DNA from: Ectobius pallidus
Taxonomy: Eukaryota; Arthropoda; Insecta; Blattodea; Ectobiidae
Assembly: GCA_964059195.1 (NCBI GenBank)
Contig: CAXKWD010000006.1
Coordinates: forward strand, 15,244,530 to 15,308,529
DNA length: 64,000 nt
Direction: 5' to 3'
The notes under the pieces were generated by a model that ran no database searches, was not told the origin of the DNA, and was given only the letters and a program-made list of their open reading frames with translations. The position numbers and the translations under genes were made by a program. Below, piece by piece: positions 21,541 to 32,499 of the stretch; the first letter of the stretch is position 1, and the number at the start of each line of letters is the position of its first letter.

Positions 21541-22500
21541 AAAGGACAGACTACACTTATGTAACAATCATGTTTATTTTTACACAAAAAAGATTACACA
21601 TTACTAAACAAGATCAACTTCGTACATTTCTGTCGAAACCCAAACTTTATTGAAATAGCAGAGTTTGTTTTCTCTCTAGCTAAATGATGGCATACAATTT
21701 TAAGGAATAAATTTAGAGTATGTTGATGATTGTTTTTACCAAAGTCATAATTACCTACATGGCATTTAAATACTGAATCCCTAATGCCGGGTTTCTGAAA
21801 TGTTAGATATCTATTAGATTGCATTAATTCATTGATAAGTACAGTGATACCTCGAAATACGAGTTTAATTCGTTCCGTAACCTTGCTCGTATGTCAATTT
21901 GCTCGTATCTCAAAGCAATTTTCCCCATTGAAATTAATTGAAACGCCATTAATCCGTTCCAGTCCCAAAAGTGCTACCCCCAATTGTTTTTGTTACGTGT
22001 TTTTGAATAAGAAAAATGTATTTATGAATGACAAATATTGTATAAAAACATAATAAAAGAGAATATAAAGCAAAGAAAACTGATTTTATAAAGTGTACAT
22101 ACATATTTGTTACACTTTCTTCGGACCCATGGTTATAAAAAGAAATGTGATAAAGTATGTAAATGAACAAAAAGCGCAAAGCCCTAGAAAAACTTAGCAA
22201 AGATGCTTCGACAGCGAGGTAAACAAGCACACTGGGGAAATACGTGGGATAATGCGCGAGACGCACGAGGCGCAGGCGCAGTAAATTGGTGGGCCGTTCC
22301 TCGTATCTCAAATGTTGCTCGTATTTCAAAACAAAACTTCGCTCGCTCGACTGCTCGTATCTCAAATAACTCGTATGTTAGGGCACTCGTATCTCGAGGT
22401 ACCACTGTATTTCTGAAACGTCAGATGACGGTTATCCATTCAATGAAACACTCGATAAATTATCGGTAGACAGATCACTAGATATCTCACAAAGCTCCAG
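21541..22500 (-). pseudogene. P-type transposase C-terminal exon, split by a MITE
   Basis: Residues on the minus strand: SVFKCHVGNYDFGKNNHQ, then LKIVCHHLAREKT and KFGFRQKCTKLILF before the stop at 21,594. The same segment follows the YYISGFVVK domain in the copy at 28.5-29.0 kb, so this is the very end of the transposase plus 3' UTR. Upstream, the frame continues across the MITE at 21,842-22,407 (SSDVSEILINEL) and reaches a stop in the 22,430s. P-type transposases cut out and reinsert their element; this fragment cannot. Confidence 0.65.
21842..22407. mobile_element. MITE, 566 bp, TA target duplication
   Basis: The ends are CAGTGATACCTCGAAATACG and the complement of CGTATCTCGAGGTACCACTG. 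TA stands at 21,840-21,841 and 22,408-22,409. Inner TGCTCGTATCTCAAA-like runs repeat on both sides. CAGTG termini with TA duplication fit the pogo/Tigger branch of Tc1/mariner. No transposase is present. Confidence 0.85.
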
Positions 22501-23346
22501 ATAAACATTCAATATGGCGGACGTGCGATACATTTATGTTGATGTATGTTTCGTTATTATGTTAGCATTTTATCCTACGTGATTTTACTAGATTGTTATG
22601 GTATTATAATGAAAAGTAGTAATGAAGCTGGCATTGGTTATTAATTTGTGTGTGAAATAATTCATAATACTATAAAAATTGGATACTATCGGTTAGATGA
22701 ACTTTGTTATAGCCTAGGCTATTAATGTATCCATCGTTTATTTGTATTAATTTAATTTTCTGTTGTAATACTTTTATGAAAACATCGCGAATATTAATTC
22801 ACATCATATTTTCTTGCTGGTCATCTTCAATGCCAGATCGTATAAGGCCTAGGTCTATACAGAAGTAAATATTCCCTGAAAGAAATACAGCAATCCTTTC
22901 AAGAAGTACGATGATATTCAGATTCGGAAAAAATGTAGCTTAAGTATATTAATTTTATTTTCTGATGCAACACTTATGAAGAAAATATTGCCTTTTTACA
23001 GCATGAATATTAATACATAATCATCTTCTTTCTCGTCATCTTCATCCTCAGGCAATAATTAGGCCTAGAGATGTGTAATGTGTAAAATATTCCTTGAAAT
23101 AATTAGATTTTTTACAATACTGAGTTTTGGAAAGAATCAGGCTGTGTGCCGCAGCACAGATTTTTAACTTCCTATAAACCAAGGAAAATTAAGGAATGTG
23201 GATGCAGGTCAGAGAGGAACTTAAGTAAATAGTGAGCCAACTCTGAAAATACTTCACTGGTAACTGGGCCCAGATCCTAATCAAATTCAAATAATTAATA
23301 TTTCAAATAAGTAATAATAATTCAAGATATATTCAATTTTGTAGGT
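22501..23346. other. No recognisable gene
   Basis: AT-rich sequence. CAATATGGCGGACG near 22,512 resembles a YY1-type promoter element, but no exon could be placed behind it. Confidence 0.35.
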
Positions 23347-25952
23347 GGGTCATTCTACAGAAAACCTGCATTTTAATGTCACAGGACAATATATTGGAAA
23401 CTAGTTATAATATTTGCAATTTTTCAAAATCAGATATTAAAATACAGTATTATCTATTAGTTAGTACTTTACTTTGGGGAAATTTTAAAAAAATTAACTG
23501 TAAAAAACTGTCCATAGAAGGTGATTTCTCACTTCCGTGGACTGTCACAACCCTCAGGTAGAGAACTTCCAAAGATCACAGATACTGTACTTCTTAACAT
23601 TTTCACTTAAAAAGTATAGTATCTAGTCAGAAAATACTTCAGTTTAGCATAATGATGAATGAAATATTTTTTTTTGTCCCCACTGTCAATATTTTTCAAC
23701 CTGAGTTCATGTCACAAGGTTTGCCATCACTTCTGTGGACATTCAAAAAAATGCCTAAAATATTCACCAGTGTGTGCTAGTTACCTTTTTCTGAGAGTCA
23801 GCTGAAGAGGAAGGGCACCCATTTTGCAGAGTGGAGTGTCTTTGTTCTTCTGGATTGGATTTTTTCATGTATGTATCAAGTTTCTATTCACTTTTTGCAT
23901 GTGACATAGCTCATCCAGTCACTTCTGTGGTCTTTATTAAAGTTTAGTTTTTAAGTTAAAAAATAATTTTTAGTACACATGACTATTAGAACGTGATAAT
24001 CTCAATAACCTGAAGAGCTTTTGTTTCTGACCTCACAATGCAAGGCAGTTTGCAAAGAAACATAACTTTTTATCACTTCCGTGGACATCACTTCTGTGGA
24101 CATGTGGATTCCACGGAAGTGATAACTGTCCATAGAAGTGATTTGATTCATCATTTTTAAAATTACGCACTTGCTGTGATGTATCCAGTTGACCGCTAAC
24201 ATTAAATTTTATAACAACATGCTGAATAAAAAAAAATATTTATTAATATTTTAGTTCCTTACCAGTATTGTAACATTTTATCTTTCATAAATACTTCAGA
24301 TAAGTGGTCTTATTCAATGAGTACACTATCATTAAATTGTAATTTTATTAATTAATATTCTACATTAGGCCTCTTTAGTGCCTCCTGATATAGGTCTATT
24401 CCTGCCCATCATAATTAATGGGATGGCTTGGGGAGGCTACTTACTGTATTATATATTGAACGGTAGGTTACTTATTATTTTCAAAACAAATTATAGTATC
24501 ATGTATTTGTAACGGCAGGGTTTAGAAGATTTCATGACTAATATCACTATAATATATAGGCTATTATATTACCATGGACAAGTCTAATGTTCATTTTTAA
24601 AGCATAGATTAAAAATTTTTGATATTTGTACCAGAATGGCAAGAGTAAAGAAAAATTATTTGAGGAAGAGAAGGAAACGAAAAAAAGGAAGTATGAGAAG
24701 AGCTAGAGTAAAAATGTAACAGGATTCAGCGAAGCATGAAGAAAAGAAAAGAAAAGATAGGGAGCGATACCAAAGGGGAAAAAAGCAGGAAAGGAAACCT
24801 GTGTCACAGCTGACACACAGGGAGAGAAGGAAAGTTCGAAAAGAGTGGAGAAAATGTTCAACGAATTACAGACAGTTGAAAGAGCAAAATAATCATACTA
24901 GTTGATTTCACTGAGAGTCATACTCCACCTGCCAGTCCAGAAATTCAAGAACCGATGCCAGGCTCCACTACTACTCCTGATTTCGTTCAGTCACACGATA
25001 AGAGCCCTTTACATTCACCAGTTATAAAATTGAGGATCAAGTAGAAGAGAAAGGGATGAGAAGATAGTAAGAATACAAGACAAGAGATTACTTGAAATTA
25101 CAGAAAGGAAAAATGTGAAGCTTTGGCAGCAGAACCATTGTTTAAAAAAGCAGAAGAAAGGTAAAGAAGCTTTTAAGTGGTGTAAAAAATTTTCCGAAGT
25201 TGTGAGGAAAAAGCTAATTTATGCAGAAGTGCTACAATCACAGATTAAGTAAAAATACACACAATAAAAATCTGTAAAGGAAAAGAGAATATTGAAATTA
25301 ATTACATGTGGAAATTTTTTTGAAAAATATCAGTGCCAAGGTTATTTATGTCACCTCACAATGGAGAACTATGCTGTCAAATGGACAAACTTTGAGAAAA
25401 ATGAAAATGAAAAAGATAAGAGAAGATGTGATAAGATTCTTAGAAAAAGATGAATCTAGCAGACGTTAACTGCAATAACTGTTCACTGAAAGTGACAAAT
25501 TGTTTTCGTTTCCTGACATGCCTAAGATTTTGTTTTATTTTTTAGTGACATCTATTTTTATTACATCTTGTGTATGTTATACAAGTGACATCTTTTTTTA
25601 TTACATTTTGTGTATGTTATACAAGTAACTCTGTGGCAGTAAATTAATTTCTTGAATAATAAACCTAAATCTGTTTTTCCTTTAGAAAAAATAGTGTCAC
25701 AAGCATAATTTATAACAAAAGTTCATTATTATAACCAAAAGTCACTTCTGTGGACATGCAATCACTTCCGTGGACAGCATCTTTCTTTTAGATTTTTTTA
25801 AAAGAAAACCAAAAAGAGATGATCTACGTCACTTAAACCACAGGTTAAGTACTTTAAAACTAGTACTGTAAATATTTTTTTAGGACATATCTGATAAATT
25901 CGTTTTTTTATTATTCTTGCATCAAAACTGCAGGGTTTCTGTAGAATGACCC
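23347..25952 (+). mobile_element. TIR transposon, 2.6 kb, 4-bp target duplication (Sola-like, inferred)
   Basis: GGGTCATTCTACAGAAAACC at the left is mirrored by GGGTTTCTGTAGAATGACCC at the right. AGGT stands at 23,343-23,346 and 25,953-25,956. Inside, 24,640-25,470 has decayed lysine/arginine-rich coding: MARVKKNYLRKRRKRKK, KDRERYQRGKKQ, PVSQLTHRERRKVRKEWRK and KIREDVIRFLEKDESSR. This N-terminal make-up matches the protein family of the element at 48,620-51,810, which shares the same first eight terminal bases and a 4-bp duplication. The DDE part is missing. Motif TCACTTCYGTGGACA occurs at least seven times near both ends. Confidence 0.7.
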
Positions 25953-25956
25953 AGGT

Positions 25957-27240
25957 ACAATTTATTCTGAATCAGGTAACAATTATTTCACAGCAAAATT
26001 TAAAACATTCTGAAGAAATAGCACCTAGAACATCTTACTTATTCGGTGGTTTTTCGTCTCACTCAAAATGACCCTTGGGCTTTTAATTTAATATACAATA
26101 ACCCCAACGTACATATATGTACAAGTTATATACAAATCTTAGCACAACAGGCCCGAAAAGCCTGTTCAGAAAATTCACAAATTATTTATAAACAGATTAA
26201 ACATTTATTTACATGTACTTGCAAGTACTCCACAGGGTCTGACCATAGTTTATTTATCTGGTATTATCCATTACGACAGGGATCAAAATCGAGGTAGTCT
26301 AAAACTCTGTTAGGCTTGTTTTCTTTTTAATTCGGAACTGAATTAGTGCCACCTTGCATGTTTTAATTTTACGATGCGTTTGATAATCCACGGAGCCTAC
26401 CGTCATTATCTAGTTGGGGCTAAGCCCACACAGCATATGACAATGTAATGAAAGAAAACCATTTAATTTTGTAAGGTTAATTTTTATTCCCCTGCTGAAC
26501 TATAGAACAAAACTCCCACCCGTTGAATTTAATTTAGAAAACTTATGGGAGGCAAATTTCAAAAGCTGAAAATAACTACAAAAACGCAGTACAAAATTCC
26601 CCTTATATAAAACCCCGAAATTACAAACTGAAACTAACAAATGTTGATGGCCGAAAATTCACAAGTGAGCTTCAGTTAATTACGGAACAAATACACTGAA
26701 AGGAAACTGAGAAATATGTCTCCATGACAAGCCTCCACACAACACAAAAGAAAAACAACTAGATACTTCGAGCTCCAGCAATAGACTGAGCTCCGCAAAT
26801 AGCACACACATAGCGCACAAACTGGCTTCCCCCTCCCACTCAATTAGCATAAGACCTCATTACGTAAGTGAATACAACGCCACATACAGGGTTTCGGTTG
26901 AATTAACACCAGTCTCAGAAGAGAAATGCTACAGAGCAGGAAAACACAAGCTTAACCAGTAAAAATATTACATTTGACTGCAGTTTAATACGACAAAATG
27001 GAGGTAAGAGGGAAACATATGTAAATTCGTTATGACCGTAAATATTACGGCTCAGCTGTCAAAGCAATGACCTATGGATAAATAGGCCATCATATGAAAT
27101 AAGGAACAACTGCATGCATGCCTTTTTCAGCGTTAAATAATCCATCATTAGAATTGGGAAAAAATCGAAGCATTCCTTTCTCAGTGGTAAATCAGCTATA
27201 ACTTAATTAACGTGTTACTTTTATGCATTAAGTTGTCAGA
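25957..27240. other. No recognisable gene
   Basis: An 83-residue plus frame at 26,046-26,297 has no motif I know. The rest is AT-rich with no paired repeats seen. Confidence 0.35.
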
Positions 27241-27247
27241 TTGTGAT

Positions 27248-27463
27248 GGGTGACATTTTCTCTAATGCACAAGTTCTCAAAGTCGAAATTGCCGAAGTTT
27301 CTCTCACGATTTACATTCATTTTACCAGAGAAACAGTAGACAAGAAGAAAGCAGAGGGGTGACATTTCCTCTAAAGCACAAGTCTCAAAGTCGAAATTGC
27401 CGAAGTTTCTCTCACGATTTACATTCATTTTACCAGAGAAACAGTAGACAAGAAGAAAGCAGA
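27248..27463. repeat. Tandem duplication of about 109 bp
   Basis: Two units begin GGGTGACATTT and contain CAAAGTCGAAATTGCCGAAG and CATTTTACCAGAGAAACAGT in the same order, 108-109 bp apart with few differences. On the minus strand the repeat reads through as an open frame twice (FLLVYCFSGKMNVNRERN). It adjoins the P-type remnant. Confidence 0.8.
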
Positions 27464-27718
27464 CAGAAAATTCAGCCATTTTGAATACAATAGCTAGAAG
27501 CGCTCTCATTGGTTGCTACTCAATCACAACCAATTTAATATTACAGTATTCATCATGTCTCCATCTATTGACAAAGTGCTCAACTCATTTATCTGACATT
27601 AGCTATTTACTGAGCGTATTCGCTTTCAGAAATGGGAAGGTGTTTATCGAGTATATAAGATGTATAGAACCATTAGCTATCTAGAAGATATCTGGAGCTT
27701 TTATGCAACCGGGCCTAA

Positions 27719-28392
27719 AAGGTGCAAACATGTTTTTGTGATAATGAACTTGGTGTGAAGTTTACAAAACTGGTAGGACTGGTGAAATGCAATGCTGTAC
27801 ATAAATTTCACAATTTTTATTACATCTTCAGATGCCCTTAACAATTTTCCTCTTGATACAAAATCAGTAAGGTGTGTGTATCTACTTAAGTTGTCATTGC
27901 TTGTCAATAACAATTCACAACATTCCTCACATTTTAGTCTTTTCTGAATGGTTTTAACTACAAAACCTGAGATATAATACAATATATCTTTGTAATAAGA
28001 TTCCTCATAGTTATCCAAAATATCTGCTATTTCCAGTAAGTCAGAGTCAATATTATCTTCTTGTACTATTTTATCTACCACTCTGAGAAACTAAGAACTG
28101 AATTCTGATGGTTTGGGTCAAACTGTAAACAATTGCTATTAGCTGATGGCCTTACACTATTTCTAAACATTAGTTTTCTAATGGCCCAATGAAACTGCCT
28201 AACGTTAGGATTTTTATTACGACCACTTGCACTTCTAACACAAGAAAAAAATAGCTCTACATGGTCTTGTGACAGCTTATAAATGAGCAAGTACTTAAAA
28301 TCGTTCATTGCTAACAATCTGTCTCTGAATAAAATCAGTATCTGAAAACCCATAGATATTCAATGCTTGATAGTCAATTAATGCCTTCATGT
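27719..28392 (-). pseudogene. P-type transposase, C-terminal third
   Basis: The upstream frame (28,392-28,075) holds YKLSQDHVELFFSCVRSAS followed by NPNVRQFHWAIRKLM, a hallmark block of P-element and THAP9 transposases. The next frame (28,081-27,701) begins near VDKIVQEDN and contains LYYISGFVVKTIQKRLKCEE with a C-x-x-C pair, LLRASEDVIKIVKFM, and a region ending at THTK-like HTKFIITKTCLHLL. One frameshift near 28,080 and truncation at 27,719 break it. These proteins act in the nucleus on element termini. A copy on the opposite strand starts only 110 bp away. Confidence 0.8.
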
Positions 28393-28499
28393 CTGCATTA
28401 TGTCTAAAGAGTAGCGAAGTGCGAACATTTAATCCATTTGGGGCATATCATTGCCATCGATATATAAAAACACTATGCGGAATCTTAAACCACAAAGAT

Positions 28500-29146
28500 A
28501 ACATTTTGTATTATATCTCAGGTTTTGTAGTTAAAACCATTCAGAAAAGACTAAAATATGAGGAATGTTGTGAATTGTTATTGACAAGCAATGACTACTT
28601 AAGTAGATACACACACTTTACTGATATTGTATCAAGAGGAAATTTGTTAAGGGCATCTGAAGATTTAATAAAAATTATGAAATTTATGTACAGCATTGTA
28701 TTTCACCAGTCCTACCAGTTTTGTAAACTTAACACCAAGTTCATAGTCACAAAAACATGTTTGCACCTTTTAAGGATTCAGTACTTAAATGCCAGTAGGT
28801 AATGATGACTTTGGTAAAAACAATCAACTTACTCTAATTAAGTTCATTGGAAATCTATTCCTTAAAATTGTATGCCATCATTTAGCTAGAGAGAAAACAA
28901 ACTCTGGTATTTCAATAAAGTTTGGGTTTTGACAGAAATATACGAAGTTGATCTTGTTTAGTAATGTGTAATCTTTTTTGTGTAAAAATAAACATGATTG
29001 TTACATAAGTGTAGTCTGTTCTTTTTTACCTTCATACCACTTAAATAATGCAATATACAATTCGAGCGAGCATAAAACAATGACAACATAGGGATTGCGC
29101 CATTTGGAATAGTGCAGTTGCCTGTGCGTCTTGCCTTCCGATGGTG
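28500..29146 (+). pseudogene. P-type transposase C-terminus and 3' end of element
   Basis: The plus frame to 28,802 repeats LYYISGFVVKTIQKRLKYEE, C-x-x-C, LLRASEDLIKIMKFM and CKLNTKFIVTKTCLHLL from the minus copy. A frameshift leads to the end segment that is also found at 21,541-21,812. Non-coding sequence continues to a probable terminus ending CTTGCCTTCCGATGGTG at 29,146. The first residues of the open frame (28,389-28,500) are not transposase. This is the contiguous version of what is split over 9 kb at 12.8-21.8 kb. Confidence 0.75.
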
Positions 29147-30279
29147 GGGGAGTGCCCGAGCTGACTGGACAGAATTCCTACCATGCTGTCATCAATCCAA
29201 TGTGTTTGTATATCGATGGTCTTAGCTAACTATAATGCAACTTCCAAAGCCATACGGTATATGAATACTGTAAAACAATATGTTGTCATTTTAACTAATT
29301 TGCATTTGGTAAATTCTTTCTAATATATTACCATTAAAATAGTCACTAAATTGGGCATTACTATGGTACCGATCAACCAATTTGGTCCAATATCAATAGG
29401 CTTCTTCCCATGGACGCTATAATTTCATATACCAATTTTCATGAAAATCCGATAAAGCGTATTTGAGTTATCAAGCGAAGAGACACACGGACAGACAGGC
29501 AGACATTTTCCCGCCCCCCACACAATCTTTTGTTGTAATGAGTTCCAGTAGTTGAACATGGTCATTAACCAACAATGCAACAAGAATTCTGTTAATCAGG
29601 CTGGTGTACAAGCTTTTCAATTTTTATCAGATTGTTGGTAAAAAGTTACTCACCTTAATATAAATAAATAATAACAAAAAGAATGTCAGTGAAGCCTTGC
29701 TCGGAAGGAAAGATGTTGCATGTCTTCCAAACTACAACATGGATGACAAACCTAAACTATAAATATTTCTATTTGGAGAAACAAAGATTATCTCTCAGAC
29801 CTTATCAAATGTACCTAAACTCATACTGTTCAACCACTGGTACAGTCACCCTATTACAGGCTACCAAAAATGTTGTATTTTAGAAAACTATCTAGGGTCT
29901 TCTTTGATATTCTACACAATGTTTGATTGATGTGGTGTAGGTTATGAGGCCTGTGGATTGTTGCCCAACACACTGATTGGCTGGCTATGATCATTCAGCT
30001 TATTTTGATTCCTACAATGCTGACAATAGCTTTACACATGGGATGAACAAGCACGAGGTTAGTGACAGGCAGAACGAGGTTTGCAACATAATCTAGATTT
30101 GTGATAGGTTAGGTTAGCTAAGATTAGTTTAGTTGGCGAAAGATAGCTTCAGGTCGCCCTGGTTACTCCCACTCACTTTACAGTGCGTTGCCATGGCTTT
30201 GGGCCACTTCTCCTACTTCTCCTAGTTCAGCCTTCACCTGGCTATCAGCTTAATGCCAGCAATGCAGCTCACTGTTGTA
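29147..30279. other. No recognisable gene
   Basis: Contains a short run typical of insect repeats (ATCCGATAAAGCG, then ACACGGACAGACAGGCAGAC, near 29,450-29,510). A 66-codon plus frame at 29,683 has no known motif. Confidence 0.35.
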
Positions 30280-31085
30280 CCCTTTTTTTATTTTTTATTT
30301 ATTTATTAATTTTTTTATTTACAGTAAAATTTACAACCCGTGTTTTGCCATTGGCATATCGTGGGATATTTACATTGTATGTAATTGTAATTTACATTGT
30401 AATTTACATTGTATGTAATTAATTGTATTACATTACATTCCTTGAAAGATTACAGAAGCCATTCTTGTAGCAAGCGGAAGATGCTGTTGATGAAGTTTGA
30501 GACACTGTGTTTATGTTGTGCAGTCCATTAGTAAGTGAATTGCTGTCTGTGGCGCTTTTTCGGGGCAGCTGCATAATGGAGAGGGTGATTTTTTAATCCT
30601 GTGGAGATATAATCTGAAGCATCTGTGGTTGGTCAGGAATTGAGTGAGGATGTAATTTGGCCACAGGGATATGGAAAGCCTATGTTTGATGGAGGGGATA
30701 AACTGTTTGGTTTGTTGTGCTACCTCTGCATGAATATAAGATGTGTTTCAGATGTTTATATATATAGTAGTTTAGTAGAAGTTGTTTAGCCAGCGATATG
30801 GAGATGTGGTTGTATTCTTTCAAGTTTCTATGGCTGGCCGCTATCTTAGCTAGATAATCTGCTCTTTCGTTTCCTTTAATCCCCGTGTGACCTCTGGTCC
30901 AGTGCAGTGATACTTGGGTAGTACTCCTTAGGGCGATCATTTTCTTTCTAATGTATACAGCTATAGGCTGGGTTGTTCTTTTGTTAGCTATGGCGAATCC
31001 GCAAGTATGGCATACTATGTTTTATCTTCGCATTGAGATATAATCCAATCTATTGCCATTTTGATTCCTATGAATTCAGCTTGCA
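30280..31085 (-). pseudogene. LINE ORF2 end: RNase H C-terminal half and CxC region
   Basis: Right to left: a piece with F-I-x-x-K-M-A-I-D-W-I near 31,070, then SLHWTRGHTGIKGNERADYL at about 30,900-30,845. The latter is the H-x-G...N-E-x-A-D end of RNase H with catalytic histidine and aspartate. Further left are tail residues resembling the LTNHxCFRxYLHR and C-x-C-P blocks seen after RNase H in R1/LOA-type elements, now frameshifted. The left border is a T-rich run at 30,285-30,318, the complement of an A-rich 3' tail. No RT remains. Confidence 0.6.
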
Positions 31086-31244
31086 AGAAATCTTATGCGC
31101 AAATTACTACAATATGAAAATTACCCTTGTACCAAATCAAAAATGCAATCACCACAGCATCTTCAGTGTTACTTTGTCATTTCTCATTTCATGTTCATGC
31201 TCTTCAAACTTAAATAGATGAATTTTCACTTCACTGCTCAGCAG

Positions 31245-31315
31245 ACACTAGTGGCCTAATGGTTAAGGCTGCTGGTCACAACGCCAGTGGTCCTGCGCTC
31301 AAATATGGTACAAGT
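31245..31315 (+). repeat. tRNA-like repeat
   Basis: TAGTGGCCTAATGGTTAAGG is a strong A box with D-arm. The B-box position has CGCTCAAATATGG, which is degenerate. The anticodon arm GCTGGTCACAACGCCAGTGG is partly paired. Probably the head of a SINE, followed by purine-rich sequence to about 31,400; a decayed tRNA is the alternative. Confidence 0.5.
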
Positions 31316-31693
31316 CGATGTGAAAAATTTATGTCCCAAATAGGTAGGCAGGGTGAAGAGAAAGGGAGGAAAGAGGAAGACAAGAAGAGAAGGAGAAATA
31401 CTGTAAATTCACGTGAGGTGTTCAGAGTGGTTTCGTGACTCAAAGGTTGAACACCAACACTCCCATTGGCTGGCCGATAATCTTGCATCTCATTTGCCAT
31501 TCCCACAAAGGCTTACCCAGTGCTGCCCATAGTTGTATATAAGCACGCTATAATTATGTGGTTAGGTTCCCCCTTTACTGTTTATAATAAGCACTGTACT
31601 TGAAGCTCCTGGCGTGAAGAGGGTTTGCTGGAAGCCCCCAATAAAGACAAACAAGAAAGGGATCTGGGACTGATGGATGTTACCGTTCTCAGT

Positions 31694-31945
31694 GAACATT
31701 AAATTATTATGTATTCAAAGAAAAAGCAAACCTTTCAAAAGATCTGTCAAGAAATTTTTAATAACTCACACCTTCTACAATTTGGTGGAATATTTCCAGC
31801 TTGGATAAATTGGCAGCTTGCAGTTTCTGTATATTATTGATATGGCATGCATGTATTTTTTGATCTGACGTGTTCTATATCCTTGAGCCCCGCTCAACAC
31901 AGGATCTACAGGACGAGATATCTACATGTACATCTACATCTACTG
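31694..31945 (+). mobile_element. 5'-truncated LINE 3' end, second copy
   Basis: This 250-bp segment repeats the 3' end of the LINE at 3,830-4,090: KSKPFKRSVKKFL-like coding, a GATCTGACGTGTTCTATATC run, and ACAGGACGAGATATCTACAT at the tail. Its left edge is abrupt and marks the truncation. The tail is short ACATCT repeats. Confidence 0.75.
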
Positions 31946-32499
31946 GGTGTGGTGGAAAGCAGGAAGGAAGTCCAGGGACTGTGGTGGGGCTTGGGGGCTA
32001 AGCACCCAATACAGAAAAAACAGGAGTGAAATCCAGGGCAGATATCAAGTTTTGTATCCAGTAGATACCTTGGCCTCGGTAACAACCAGTTTTTTACCAT
32101 TAGGTTTCCACGTGTTTGATTGCCCAACAATAGAACATCTGCCAGTGTACCGAGATTCGTGTTTTGACAGCAGTTCTCAGTACCATTTTAGGTTAAATTT
32201 GTGTTTATTTCTTCACAATTTTACTTACATTTAGAACCTTCATACAAATATAGGCTATGGGTCTTATAAATGGAATCTATGGGTTCCAAAGGATAACGCC
32301 CGATTCTACCATTTCGCCAATCTGCACAAAGTCCCTCAAATCATAACCATGTGCTGTAACCAGTAGAACTTGTGCAATTTTAGGTTATAAAAGTGATCAT
32401 GGTTATTATTTAATTTTGCATATTTTTATGAACAAACTGAGTTTAAATAAAATGAAGGCAAAGTCGCAATGTAGGGGGGCCCATCTCGTGATGTGCTCA
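31946..32499. other. No recognisable gene
   Basis: No motif-bearing frame; overlapping short frames on both strands share no known domain. Confidence 0.35.
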
